Shown piece by piece: positions 5,985 to 6,172 of a stretch of DNA of 6,172 nucleotides. Both the position numbers and the translations under genes were made by a program. Below the pieces are notes generated by a model. That model was not told where the DNA came from. It worked only from the letters and a program-made list of their open reading frames with translations, and did no database searches. The stretch comes from CAZAGD01 sp049699975. Lineage in GTDB: Bacteria; Desulfobacterota; SM23-61. The stretch's first letter is position 1. Each line of letters opens with the position of its first letter. The stretch is from the NCBI GenBank assembly GCA_049699975.1, contig JBNAWB010000207.1, forward strand, positions 1-6,172, in the 5' to 3' direction.

Positions 5985-6075
5985 ATGTCATGGCGAGCCC
6001 GAAGGGCGCGGCCATCTCTTTAATTTTAAGATTTTACGAGATCGCCACGGTCGCTACGCTCCCGCGCGATGACAT
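5985..6075. mobile_element. MITE-like palindromic intergenic repeat
   Basis: A 91-bp element with imperfect terminal inverted repeats. The left end ATGTCATGGCGAG (5985-5997) matches the reverse complement of the right end at 11 of 13 positions. A second internal pair, GGCCATCTC (6010-6018) and GAGATCGCC (6038-6046), pairs at 8 of 9. A small hairpin GCCC-GAA-GGGC lies at 5997-6007. The element encodes no protein. TGTCATTGCGAG...GCAATCTC repeats are, from memory, widespread non-autonomous intergenic elements in several environmental phyla. Target-site duplication was not evident. Confidence 0.65.
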
Positions 6076-6172
6076 TATGACCCTGTCACGTTGGAGAGAG
6101 GGCTTGCTCTGGGGAGTAAGTTTTATTCATTCACAGCCCGGCAGAGCCGCAACCAAAAATCATCCCCCATTT

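Larger units (their letters stand above)
5828..6172. other. 345-bp gene-free region with stacked palindromes
   Basis: No credible coding region is seen on either strand. In order it holds the GC-rich hairpin (5843-5878), a short perfect inverted repeat ACTAAT/ATTAGT (5886-5902), two competing AT-rich stems (5925-5962), a T run (5969-5974), the MITE-like element (5985-6075) and repeat-like sequence to the window end. The latter includes a small hairpin CGGC-AGA-GCCG (6139-6149). Confidence 0.7.

Noticed and set aside
6084..6172. A tRNA or other structured RNA gene at the window end
   Set aside because: No cloverleaf, T-loop motif or CCA end could be fitted on either strand.

Overview
The window comes from an uncharacterised bacterium, probably diderm. 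The genome base composition looks moderate to slightly AT-rich, and the Shine-Dalgarno sites are strong AGGAGG/GGGAG types. Two predicted outer-membrane-type lipoproteins and a MITE-like palindromic repeat beginning TGTCAT(N)GCG are present. Repeats of this style are common in environmental lineages such as Desulfobacterota, Nitrospirota and Omnitrophota, but I cannot assign a phylum from this sequence alone.

Layout. Positions 199-1365 (+) encode a mandelate-racemase-subgroup enolase-superfamily enzyme, probably an acid-sugar dehydratase or racemase of unknown substrate. Converging on it, with only 10 bp between the stop codons, is hisF (2140-1376, -), the cyclase subunit of imidazole glycerol phosphate synthase. 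No other histidine gene is in view. A 221-bp intergenic region (2141-2361) then holds a GC-rich hairpin, two small palindromes and an almost consensus sigma70 promoter whose -10 box lies inside a perfect 9-bp inverted repeat.

That promoter should drive a three-gene operon. The first gene is a DUF6502-family protein with DNA-binding-like helices (2362-3195). The second is a lipoprotein made of about four DUF5666-like modules (3192-4184), coupled to the first by an ATGA overlap. The third is a larger lipoprotein with a DUF4382 domain followed by about four more DUF5666-like modules (4226-5827). This operon is the most interesting part of the window. It looks like a cytoplasmic regulator, possibly autoregulatory and translated from a leaderless mRNA, controlling two exported multi-module beta-rich lipoproteins of unknown role.

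The 345 bp after the operon contain no gene. They hold a strong GC-rich hairpin (likely terminator), an AT-rich stretch with two mutually exclusive hairpins, a 91-bp MITE-like palindromic element, and further repeat-like sequence running off the window edge. The GC-rich hairpins at 2223-2249 and 5843-5878 resemble each other and bracket the operon.
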